Positions 1-5,906 of a stretch of 11,950 bases of DNA are shown piece by piece (within the stretch, counting starts at the first letter, position 1; the number at the start of each line of letters is the position of its first letter). The DNA lies in NCBI GenBank assembly GCA_023457295.1, contig JAEWLZ010000247.1, forward strand, positions 1-11,950, given 5' to 3'. This stretch comes from Cyanobacteria bacterium OH_PDB_112 (GTDB taxonomy: Bacteria; Cyanobacteriota; Vampirovibrionia; Gastranaerophilales; CAJFVJ01). Made by a program: the position numbers and the translations under genes. Below the pieces are notes generated by a model, which saw only the letters and a program-made list of their open reading frames with translations, did not search any database and was not told where the DNA came from.

Positions 1-441
1 TTTTTAAAAATAGGAGCATGTCTTCATGATATAGGATATTTTGTTGAGTCAAAAGGGCATAATAAGCATTCTTCAGAGATTTTGAAAAAAGAATTGCTCG
101 ATTTTGAAGACAAAGACAAAAAACTTATCGCCTGTATCGCAAGGTATCATCGTGGAAGTTTGCCGCACAGTCGGCATGGTGATTATGCTGATTTGTCCGA
201 TAAAAAAAAGGATAAGGCTCAAAAATTGGCAGGTATTGTAAGACTGGCAGACGGGCTTGATAGGATGCACCTTGAGCTTGTGCGAGATGTGAAGCTAAAG
301 TATTGCTCCGAGCAGAATATTTTATGGATAAAAGTAATCCCCGATAAGTCGGGGATAAACCTTGATTTGTCTGCCGCACAGCGCAAAAAAGATTTGTTGG
401 AGAAAGCTTTTGGTGTTCAGGCAGTTGTGGTTTGCGTTTGA
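1..441 (+). CDS. Ppx/GppA-type phosphatase, C-terminal HD domain (5' partial)
   Basis: The frame is open from the first base, so this is the last 146 residues of a longer protein; the internal Met codon at 82 is not its start. The visible part is an HD-superfamily helical domain. It has the HD pair in ACLHDIGYF (visible residues 9-10), further histidines at 20 and 23 (HNKH), IARYHRGSLP at about 46-55, and VRLADGLDR at about 80-88. This order, especially the LAD-LDR helix, is characteristic of the C-terminal domain of exopolyphosphatase / pppGpp phosphohydrolase proteins, which act on polyphosphate or on (p)ppGpp. The actin-like catalytic N-terminal half lies outside the window, so Ppx cannot be told from GppA, nor a stand-alone HD protein excluded. 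The stop is 6 nt from the stop of the convergent gene at 448. Confidence 0.8.
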   Translation, partial: FLKIGACLHDIGYFVESKGHNKHSSEILKKELLDFEDKDKKLIACIARYHRGSLPHSRHGDYADLSDKKKDKAQKLAGIVRLADGLDRMHLELVRDVKLKYCSEQNILWIKVIPDKSGINLDLSAAQRKKDLLEKAFGVQAVVVCV

Positions 442-447
442 AAAATA

Positions 448-924
448 TTACTTAAATACTTCATTTAATATGCCTGTTAATTCTTTTGTTGCCTCAGTTA
501 GTTTTGTTCTTGCAGGTTTGGTGCGTTCCAACAAGGCTTTATATTGTTTTTTTGTGAGAACGTTTTCTTTTCCTTTATTAACTATTTCCAGGAATTTTTC
601 AAAACCCGGTTTAATAGTTAATGGCGTTTTTTCTATTCCTTTTGACCTTGCTTCATAACATTCATTTACTTCTTTTTCGGTTAAAATAACATCCCCATTT
701 TTAATAAGATCTTGAAATACTTCGTGGCTTTTTCTACTTATTTCGAGCCCATCAGCGTCATAACCATGGTTATGGGTTACTTCCCAAATAAAATTACTCG
801 CAGGTTTTAATGGAGAATATATATGCATTAAATTTGAGATATCAGTATTTTTGGGAACTCTTGCCGCCCCGAAATTTGTATTCTGTGGTCGATTTTGTGT
901 TCTGCTTATGGGGGCGATGTTCAT
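448..924 (-). CDS. Small protein of unknown function with N-terminal PQNTxFGA motif
   Basis: A 158-residue protein I do not recognise. It starts with ATG, with an AAGGAG Shine-Dalgarno site 6 nt upstream. The first 23 residues are polar and probably disordered and contain PQNTNFGAARV (13-23), which matches PQNTTFGAVKV in the gene just upstream. The rest is charged and mostly helical by eye, with no membrane segment or catalytic motif that I can see. THNHGYDADG (about 49-58) is the only histidine-rich patch. It is the second gene of a two-gene minus-strand operon, 13 nt after the first, and converges with the HD gene at the left edge. The shared N-terminal motif may be a targeting or interaction tag; that is inference. 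Confidence 0.75.
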   Translation of the reverse strand: MNIAPISRTQNRPQNTNFGAARVPKNTDISNLMHIYSPLKPASNFIWEVTHNHGYDADGLEISRKSHEVFQDLIKNGDVILTEKEVNECYEARSKGIEKTPLTIKPGFEKFLEIVNKGKENVLTKKQYKALLERTKPARTKLTEATKELTGILNEVFK

Positions 925-937
925 TATTTTCTCCTTT

Positions 938-1399
938 TTAGTGGTTATGGCTGACTTCGTTAAGAAAAGAATCTACTTTTGCCGCTAATTTTTTTTGAGT
1001 AAGATCAATCGCCTCTTTTAATGGGGCAACTGTTTTTTGGATTCTTTCAAGTTGACTTGTTGTAGCAAGTTTTGCATTTTCTATAAACGAATGTAGCATT
1101 GTTATTTTTTTGTCAGTATTTATTTGGTTTTCAATTTTTGTTATTTCATCCGTACTTAGAATAATAACTTCATCTTTAGGAAGTTTCTTTTGTAACTGAA
1201 GAGCATTCCCGTATAAAGTGCAGCAAGTTTGGTTTAAAAGTGATTCAGATTGGGCTTGTTTAACAATATCTTCGACATAAGCATGTGCTGTTGAGGTCTC
1301 AAGAATAGTACCTTTAATAAGATTTTCTGCGGTTTTTGTACTCACTTTTACCGCACCGAAAGTCGTGTTTTGAGGTTTATTTGCGCGGGTGATATTCAT
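938..1399 (-). CDS. Small protein of unknown function with N-terminal PQNTxFGA motif (first gene of pair)
   Basis: A 153-residue protein not matched to any family I know. The ATG is preceded by AGGAG with a 6-nt spacer and by a well-formed promoter at 1416-1444. PQNTTFGAVKV occupies residues 9-19, in a short polar leader like that of the downstream gene. The remainder is rich in Lys, Glu, Gln and Leu and reads as long helices, particularly from about residue 100 to the C terminus. It has a Cys-Cys pair (QTCCTL, about 58-63) and ends in SHNH. There is no signal peptide or membrane segment. The two proteins may be distant paralogues, since they share length, N-terminal motif and helical character, but the bodies do not align obviously by eye. 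Confidence 0.75.
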   Translation of the reverse strand: MNITRANKPQNTTFGAVKVSTKTAENLIKGTILETSTAHAYVEDIVKQAQSESLLNQTCCTLYGNALQLQKKLPKDEVIILSTDEITKIENQINTDKKITMLHSFIENAKLATTSQLERIQKTVAPLKEAIDLTQKKLAAKVDSFLNEVSHNH

Positions 1400-1415
1400 G
1401 CTTTTCTCCTATATA

Positions 1416-1444
1416 GTTATATGATTTGATTAAAAAACGCTCAA
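1416..1444 (-). promoter_or_regulatory. Sigma-70-type promoter of the PQNTxFGA gene pair
   Basis: On the minus strand the -35 box TTGAGC (1439-1444) and the -10 box TATAAC (1416-1421) are separated by exactly 17 nt. Transcription would be expected to begin near 1409, which falls on the AGGAG ribosome-binding site (1406-1410), so the predicted 5' leader is only about 10 nt. Confidence 0.55.
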
Positions 1445-1562
1445 GAATTTTTGTTGATAGTATACAAAAAATTTTTAACATTTATTAATAATAAGTTTTG
1501 TTAATTTTTTTATTAAAAATATGACCCATGCCAAATAGCAGGGATATACTAATATTATCGAG

Positions 1563-1763
1563 TTAGGGATTAATAAAATATTTCTTTTGACTGTACTGGT
1601 CTGTGATTTTTGTCACGGACTTTTTTTTGCGGATTTTCAGCTCCTCTTGCAGGCGAAGAATGATGGGAGAGTTTCTTTGATGCAAAACTCTTTGTCGCTC
1701 CAATAAGTCTTTCGCTGAAATGAGTTTAGTCCTTATTGTCCAAAATTGCTCCTGTGAAATCAA
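1563..1763 (-). CDS. Doubtful 66-codon ORF or gene remnant
   Basis: This short reading frame begins at a TTG with no Shine-Dalgarno site in front of it. Its translation is helical and basic (for example LLERQRVLHQRNSPIILRLQ) and lacks the composition of random AT-rich DNA, which is the only argument for coding. In another frame of the same strand, the stretch through the 19-bp hairpin and onward (about 1828 to 1728) reads open as ...DVSDVKIFDFTGAILDNKD and then stops. The region may therefore hold an eroded gene or a non-coding repeat rather than an intact protein. I recognise no family. Confidence 0.25.
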   Translation of the reverse strand: MISQEQFWTIRTKLISAKDLLERQRVLHQRNSPIILRLQEELKIRKKKSVTKITDQYSQKKYFINP

Positions 1764-1787
1764 AGATTTTTACGTCGCTCACGTCCA

Positions 1788-1829
1788 GTGCTACTAAAGG
1801 CAAAGCTCTTGCTTTGCCTTTAGTAGCAC
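1788..1829. repeat. Perfect 19-bp inverted repeat with 4-nt loop
   Basis: Positions 1788-1806 are perfectly complementary to 1811-1829 around the loop TCTT. No T-run follows on either strand, so it is not a standard intrinsic terminator. It lies in a long intergenic space, next to a GACGTGAGCGACGT stretch on the minus strand. A transcription-blocking hairpin, a REP-like or MITE-like palindrome, or an mRNA-stabilising stem are all possible. Confidence 0.75.
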
Positions 1830-1844
1830 ATCCGAAATAATAAT

Positions 1845-1880
1845 AAAAAAAAGCCGTTTTCAGTTTTTCAACTTAAACGG
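1845..1880 (-). terminator. Intrinsic terminator, minus strand
   Basis: Read on the minus strand, CCGTTT pairs with AAACGG (1875-1880 with 1854-1859). An inner AGTT/AACT helix (1870-1873 with 1862-1865) closes a 4-nt loop. The stem is followed by one C and eight T (1845-1852). No minus-strand gene lies directly upstream, so it would end a leader or small RNA starting between about 1890 and 2085. Confidence 0.55.
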
Positions 1881-1987
1881 GTCTAGGATAGAATTAGTTT
1901 ACGGAGTTTATAGAGGAGTTTTATCTGACTGTATAAAATCTCCTGAAAAAAATAAATTGCTATTTTGTAAACGAATGTTAAGTTGAA
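1867..1987. other. Nested inverted repeats, possible structured RNA or attenuator
   Basis: Three palindromic pairs are nested inside one another: a perfect 10-bp pair (1867-1876 with 1978-1987), GTTTAC/GTAAAC (1897-1902 with 1967-1972, extendable by G-U pairs on the plus strand), and AGGAG-TTTTAT with ATAAAA-T-CTCCT (1914-1924 with 1933-1944). The outer helix uses the same bases as the minus-strand terminator, so the two folds exclude each other. No conserved riboswitch core is recognised, and AT-rich sequence can give such pairs by chance. Confidence 0.35.
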
Positions 1988-2031
1988 TTTTTAAAAATAG
2001 GGAATATTTTTTTTGAGGCGTTTTTATGTAG

Positions 2032-2058
2032 TTGCCAAAAGATTTTTTGTAGTAAAAT
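2032..2058 (+). promoter_or_regulatory. Possible promoter of the metallophosphoesterase gene
   Basis: TTGCCA (2032-2037) and TAAAAT (2053-2058) resemble -35 and -10 boxes, but the spacer is 15 nt, shorter than the preferred 17. The -10 lies 27 nt ahead of the ATG at 2086, leaving room for a short leader with purine-rich AAGAAGAGAAAG as ribosome-binding site. Confidence 0.3.
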
Positions 2059-2085
2059 TACATTGTAAAAGGCAAGAAGAGAAAG

Positions 2086-3078
2086 ATGAGAATTAAGCGT
2101 TTTTTAAAAAAATATTATCCGTTTTTGATGTTGCTGATATTTTCGGCGACCATGCTTTGGAGCATTGCGGTTACTGTAGTTAAATCCCCATCTATCGCAA
2201 GCACTTTAATTCATCCTGATACTCTCAAAATAGTTCAGCTTACAGATGTTCATTATTCATCAAAAGGCTGCAATAAAGGTGCAAGAATGAGAGAATCATC
2301 AGGAGATTTATTAAAAGATGCGATTTGTCAGATAAACACCATGCCTGATGTGGATGTTGTTGTTTTTTCTGGTGACAGTATTGATACTCCAAGTAAAAAT
2401 GACTTGATAGAATTTTCTAAGATAGCAAATAATCTTAAATACCCTTGGTATAACGCACTTGGTAATCATGAAGCCGGTATCGGCGGAGGCTTAAATAAAG
2501 AAACTTATTTTCAGGTATTATCGAGCATAAACCTCAATTATAGTTCGTTATCGTTTTTGAAACCTTATTATGTGATTACGCCTAAAAAGGATTACAAAAT
2601 TATTTTTATGGATGGTGTAATTGATTGTAGAGTATCCTCTAACGGTTATTTTTCGGCAGAACAATTGAAGTGGCTCGATGAAAAGCTTACTTACTATAAA
2701 GACAAAAAAGTCATTATTGTTCAGCATTTCCCTCTTGTAGAACCTATTAAAAGTCAGGGACATAAAATTTTAAATGATAAAGAATATTTTGATATTTTAG
2801 ATAAACACAATAATGTTGTAGCTGTTTTGGCAGGACATTACCATTGTCCTAAGGCTGTTAAGCGTAATGGTGTTATGCATATTACAACACCTTCTCTTAT
2901 TCAGTATCCGAACGCTTTCAATGTAATTACTATTTCCGAAGATCCGGCAGGTACTAAAATAATAATCGAAACAGTCGAAACAAACTTGAAAGATGTTCAG
3001 GCTAAAAGCAAAGAAGCTCTCGGTGCAAAAGCAAAGTATATTAAAAAAAGCCGTTCGGCAGTTTTTGTTTGCCAATAG
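2086..3078 (+). CDS. Membrane-anchored calcineurin-like metallophosphoesterase
   Basis: A 330-residue protein of the dinuclear-metal phosphoesterase superfamily. All signature blocks are present in order: LTDVH (Asp54, His56), SGDSID (Asp97), LGNHE (Asn127, His128), VQHFPL (His215) and LAGHYH (His252, His254). A basic N terminus followed by a hydrophobic segment at about 13-32 predicts one membrane anchor with the catalytic domain outside the cytoplasm, similar in layout to membrane-linked phosphodiesterases and phosphatases; the substrate cannot be told from sequence. The ATG follows a purine-rich AAGAAGAGAAAG stretch. The 3' end of the frame overlaps a weak A-rich/GCCG-TT-CGGC/T-rich stem (about 3043-3066) that might slow or stop transcription. 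It precedes the TPR gene by 70 nt in the same direction, but that gene seems to have its own promoter. Confidence 0.88.
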   Translation: MRIKRFLKKYYPFLMLLIFSATMLWSIAVTVVKSPSIASTLIHPDTLKIVQLTDVHYSSKGCNKGARMRESSGDLLKDAICQINTMPDVDVVVFSGDSIDTPSKNDLIEFSKIANNLKYPWYNALGNHEAGIGGGLNKETYFQVLSSINLNYSSLSFLKPYYVITPKKDYKIIFMDGVIDCRVSSNGYFSAEQLKWLDEKLTYYKDKKVIIVQHFPLVEPIKSQGHKILNDKEYFDILDKHNNVVAVLAGHYHCPKAVKRNGVMHITTPSLIQYPNAFNVITISEDPAGTKIIIETVETNLKDVQAKSKEALGAKAKYIKKSRSAVFVCQ

Positions 3079-3113
3079 TATCAGTTTATCAAATGAATAT
3101 AACTAATAAAGGA

Positions 3114-3142
3114 TTGATTGAGAATTATAAATAGCTTATATT
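3114..3142 (+). promoter_or_regulatory. Promoter of the TPR gene, positioned for a leaderless mRNA
   Basis: TTGATT (3114-3119) and TATATT (3137-3142) are separated by 17 nt. The -10 box ends 6 nt before the ATG at 3149, so transcription should start at or within a base or two of the start codon. No Shine-Dalgarno sequence precedes that ATG, which fits a leaderless transcript. Confidence 0.55.
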
Positions 3143-3148
3143 TCTTTT

Positions 3149-3709
3149 ATGAAGAAGATTTTTCTGTTGTGTTTTTTAGTTATTTTAACGCCTTTATTTG
3201 AAGGATTTAATGAACCCTTGAATCCTTCAAATAATGCTGTTTGGCATAATGCTATGGGCTTGGAATTTATGAGCCAGGGGAATATTCCCGGGGCTATTTC
3301 TGAATACAAAATAGCTATCGCTTTAAAGGCGGATAAGTCTGTTTCTTCTGCTTTTCATAATAATTTAGGAATTGCTTATCTGAAAATCGGAAAACCCGAA
3401 TGGGCAATTTTGTGTTTTGAAAATGCGATAAGCCTTAACCCGAACGGATTTTATTTTTATGAAAACCTTGTGAAAGCTTATGCGCAAGCAGGTAAAACGC
3501 AAGAAAAATACAGATATTTTAAGCGAAAAACCGAACAAAATTTTGAAAATTCTTACAATTGGATGATGTTGGGGCTTCTTCAGGAAAGAATGGGTCAACG
3601 AAAAAACGCTGTGAGTTCTTTTCAGAATTACCTTTTGCTTGAGCCGGAAATTGTAGTTTCGCAGGCAGTAAAAACAAGAATTGAAGATATAAGAAAAGTT
3701 GGATTTTAA
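3149..3709 (+). CDS. Exported tetratricopeptide-repeat protein
   Basis: A 186-residue protein with a typical signal peptide (MKKIFLLCFLVILTPLF, residues 1-17) followed by about four TPR units. The clearest are at about 31-62 (WHNAMGLEFMSQGNIPGAIS...) and 68-99 (AFHNNLGIAYLKIGKPEWAI...NP). A degenerate unit lies at about 102-130, and another at about 135-168 (NWMMLGLLQERMGQRKNAV). The spaced small and aromatic residues and the NP-type end of the second repeat are the TPR hallmarks. Such proteins are protein-binding scaffolds; the partner is unknown. With no lipobox cysteine after the signal, a periplasmic location is more likely than a lipoprotein. There is no ribosome-binding site, and the start sits just behind a -10 box (see 3114-3142). 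It is followed 48 nt later by a sensor kinase with the same promoter geometry. Confidence 0.8.
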   Translation: MKKIFLLCFLVILTPLFEGFNEPLNPSNNAVWHNAMGLEFMSQGNIPGAISEYKIAIALKADKSVSSAFHNNLGIAYLKIGKPEWAILCFENAISLNPNGFYFYENLVKAYAQAGKTQEKYRYFKRKTEQNFENSYNWMMLGLLQERMGQRKNAVSSFQNYLLLEPEIVVSQAVKTRIEDIRKVGF

Positions 3710-3745
3710 AAGAGTTACAGGATTAAAAACGATAAAGTTTTAGTG

Positions 3746-3751
3746 TATAAT
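3746..3751 (+). promoter_or_regulatory. -10 box of the histidine kinase gene, leaderless geometry
   Basis: A consensus TATAAT ends 6 nt before the ATG at 3758, the same spacing and nearly the same bases as at the TPR gene (TATAATTCTTTTATG here, TATATTTCTTTTATG there). The -35 region 17 nt upstream, TTAAAA (3723-3728), is a poor match. Confidence 0.5.
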
Positions 3752-3757
3752 TCTTTT

Positions 3758-5347
3758 ATGATAAAAGGTGAAAGTCAAATTGAAAAAATCATTCCCGGCC
3801 TTGTTTTAGGATTGGAAATCTTTGCTTTTATTGCGGATTCAAAAGGAAAAATCTTTTATTTAAATGATTATTTGAAGAAAAAATGCGGAAATATTTCTGA
3901 TTTATCTGAAATAGAGCATTATTTTTCGTTTGACATCTGCATTATAAAAGAAGAAGAAATTTTAACTTATACACCTTTGAGGGCTGCACTTTCTTGTGAA
4001 GGAAATTTTTTTTCCTCAGTATCATTTGAAGAACAAAGATATGTCTTCAGAAGTGCTATTTTAAGGGCTTTACCTTTTAACGGAAAAAAACTTTTTCTGA
4101 TTTCTTTTGACGATTTTGAACTGAAAGATGCCCGTTTTGCTGAAATTCAGAGAGAGGTCAGCAAACTGCGGAAAGTAATAGAAGAAAATAAAATTCTTAA
4201 GCAAAAGGCCGAAAATCAGTCTGTCAAAACCGCACTTATAAATCGTGTTTCGTCGATTGTACGAGAGTCTTTCAATTTGTCTGAAATTACTGAAAAATCT
4301 CTTTCTGAAACAATGAAAACTTTGGGAGCTGATGGAATTGCCTATTTTAACGAGCAAAATTTTTTACATCCTGAATTTCAAGTGAATTTTATAGAGGAAA
4401 TATCGTCTTTAGTTTTGCAAGAAAGTGTTATTCAGGATTTCAAACTTGTTGTTCCCGTCAAATACAGAACTTGTGTATTGGGATATCTTGCGGTGAAAAA
4501 TAAACGACTTTGGCAAAAAGATGAAATGGAACTTGTTGAAAATATTGCATCTCAGCTTGCGATTGCAATAAATCAGGTAGGACTTTTTAATGAAGTCGAA
4601 AAACAAAAAAAAGAACTTCAAGATGCGCTTGAAGAGCTTAAAAAAGCTCAAATCCAGCTTGTTCAGTCCGAGAAAATGGCATCTCTCGGGCAGTTGGTGG
4701 CAGGAATTGCTCATGAAATAAATACGCCTCTTGGAGCAATAAACAGTAATAATGATATGCTTATAAGATGCGTTGAAAAAGTTGAAGAAGGAAACAATGC
4801 AGTCTTGGGGATGATGAAAAATATTCTTTCTGTGACACAAGATGCCACAGGTCGTATAAATACTCTTGTAAAATCCCTCAAAAACTTTGCCAGGCTTGAT
4901 GAGGCGGTTTTTCAGGAAGCTGATTTACATGAGGGTATTTTATCTACGCTTGATTTGATTCGTCATGAAATTAAAAATCGCATCGAAGTTATAACCGAAT
5001 TTGGAGAATTGCCAACTGTAAGATGTAAGCCGAATACACTTAATCAGGTTTTTATGAATATCCTTGTAAATGCCTGCCAGAGTATTGATGATGAAGGTAA
5101 AATTATTATTAAGACAGGTATTGAAAATGATAAAGTTATTATAAAAATTAAAGACACAGGACGAGGAATTCCAAAAGAAACTTTGAGCAAAATTTTCGAT
5201 CCGGGTTTTACTACTAAAGGGGTCGGAGTCGGTACTGGATTGGGGCTTTCAATTAGTTATGAAATTATAAAAGATCATAATGGTGAAATTTTAGTCGAAA
5301 GTGAAATGGGTCGTGGCACGGAATTTACTATAAAATTACCTGTTTAA
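3758..5347 (+). CDS. Soluble PAS/GAF sensor histidine kinase
   Basis: A 529-residue kinase with no membrane segment, so a cytoplasmic sensor. It has a PAS-like N-terminal region (about 10-115, including FIADSKGKIFYLND), a coiled coil (about 125-165), a GAF domain (about 165-278) and a second coiled coil (about 278-310). The HisKA helix follows, with phospho-acceptor His319 in GIAHEINTPLG, then a HATPase domain with N-box Asn438 (NILVNACQS), DTGRG at 466-470, FDPGFTTK and GVGTGLGLS (Gly492). All catalytic boxes are intact, so it should autophosphorylate. The sequence around the histidine resembles kinases that lack a fused receiver, and no response regulator lies in the window. A GTG at 3743 would add five residues, but it overlaps the TATAAT box and has no ribosome-binding site, so ATG 3758 is preferred. 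The gene converges with 5354, with 6 nt between stops. Confidence 0.88.
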   Translation: MIKGESQIEKIIPGLVLGLEIFAFIADSKGKIFYLNDYLKKKCGNISDLSEIEHYFSFDICIIKEEEILTYTPLRAALSCEGNFFSSVSFEEQRYVFRSAILRALPFNGKKLFLISFDDFELKDARFAEIQREVSKLRKVIEENKILKQKAENQSVKTALINRVSSIVRESFNLSEITEKSLSETMKTLGADGIAYFNEQNFLHPEFQVNFIEEISSLVLQESVIQDFKLVVPVKYRTCVLGYLAVKNKRLWQKDEMELVENIASQLAIAINQVGLFNEVEKQKKELQDALEELKKAQIQLVQSEKMASLGQLVAGIAHEINTPLGAINSNNDMLIRCVEKVEEGNNAVLGMMKNILSVTQDATGRINTLVKSLKNFARLDEAVFQEADLHEGILSTLDLIRHEIKNRIEVITEFGELPTVRCKPNTLNQVFMNILVNACQSIDDEGKIIIKTGIENDKVIIKIKDTGRGIPKETLSKIFDPGFTTKGVGVGTGLGLSISYEIIKDHNGEILVESEMGRGTEFTIKLPV

Positions 5348-5353
5348 TATAGT

Positions 5354-5821
5354 TTACTCATCTTCTGAATTTGGTTTTTTAATCATAAGTCCTTCAAAAA
5401 TCCAGGGAAGTAATATATATTTTTCTTTAAGGTCATCAACATAATCTTCATGTTTTTCAAGAGAATCCCAGGTGGTAACGGCTTTATTTTCCGAGGTGAA
5501 TAAATTGAGCCCTCCTCCTATAAGAGCTGCTGCCACAGGTGCTATTATTCTCCATTTTCCTTTTGCAAAGGCTATTTTATCCATACGTTGTTCTATTTCA
5601 GTAATTTTTTTCTTATCTTTTACAAAAGGTTTATAGCATTGTCCTACTATTCTTGGCAATTCTCCTATGACTAAGGCGGTTGTACCCAAAAAAGCCGCAC
5701 CTTTTAAAACAAAAGGAGTTCTGTTAAATTCTTTTTGAGTGAAATTATTAGGGTCGGGTTTATAAGTATTTTCTTTGTAGTACCAATAATTCACATTTGG
5801 ATTGTATGTAATCAGGCTCAA
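5354..5821 (-). CDS. Small protein of unknown function with two hydrophobic segments
   Basis: A 155-residue protein of no family I recognise. It starts at TTG, supported by AAAGGA 8 nt upstream and by the absence of any ATG for the first 79 codons. The N terminus is polar and aromatic (NPNVNYWYYKENTYKPDPNN). Two hydrophobic stretches follow, at about 37-54 (FVLKGAAFLGTTALVIGE) and 92-108 (IIAPVAAALIGGGLNLF), separated by a basic loop. This suggests a hairpin-like inner-membrane or membrane-associated protein. The C terminus is acidic (NSEDE). It lies 85 nt after recG on the same strand and may be read from the recG transcript, though no function link is evident. Confidence 0.65.
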   Translation of the reverse strand: MSLITYNPNVNYWYYKENTYKPDPNNFTQKEFNRTPFVLKGAAFLGTTALVIGELPRIVGQCYKPFVKDKKKITEIEQRMDKIAFAKGKWRIIAPVAAALIGGGLNLFTSENKAVTTWDSLEKHEDYVDDLKEKYILLPWIFEGLMIKKPNSEDE

Positions 5822-5906
5822 TGAAAGTTTCCTTTAGGAATTTGAAAAGGTTGTTAATTGTATTAATGTTCCTGAAAAATGAAAATTGCTATTTTTTTAA
5901 GATTTT

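Noticed and set aside
362..658. 98-codon plus-strand frame across the convergent junction
   Set aside because: It overlaps the ends of two better-supported genes, its protein is rich in Phe, Leu and Ser as expected for an antisense shadow, and it has no ribosome-binding site.
3743..3757. GTG at 3743 as the start of the histidine kinase
   Set aside because: It overlaps the TATAAT box, has no Shine-Dalgarno site, and adds only five residues. ATG 3758 sits at the expected transcription start.
4409..4840. 143-codon minus-strand frame inside the kinase gene
   Set aside because: It is antisense to the GAF-HisKA coding region; the Phe/His/Cys-rich product and the intact kinase motifs on the plus strand mark it as a shadow.
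5880..5905. AAAAT-TGCT-ATTTT stem followed by T-run near the end of recG as a terminator
   Set aside because: The stem is five A-T pairs only, too weak for intrinsic termination, and the T-run is on the strand opposite to recG.
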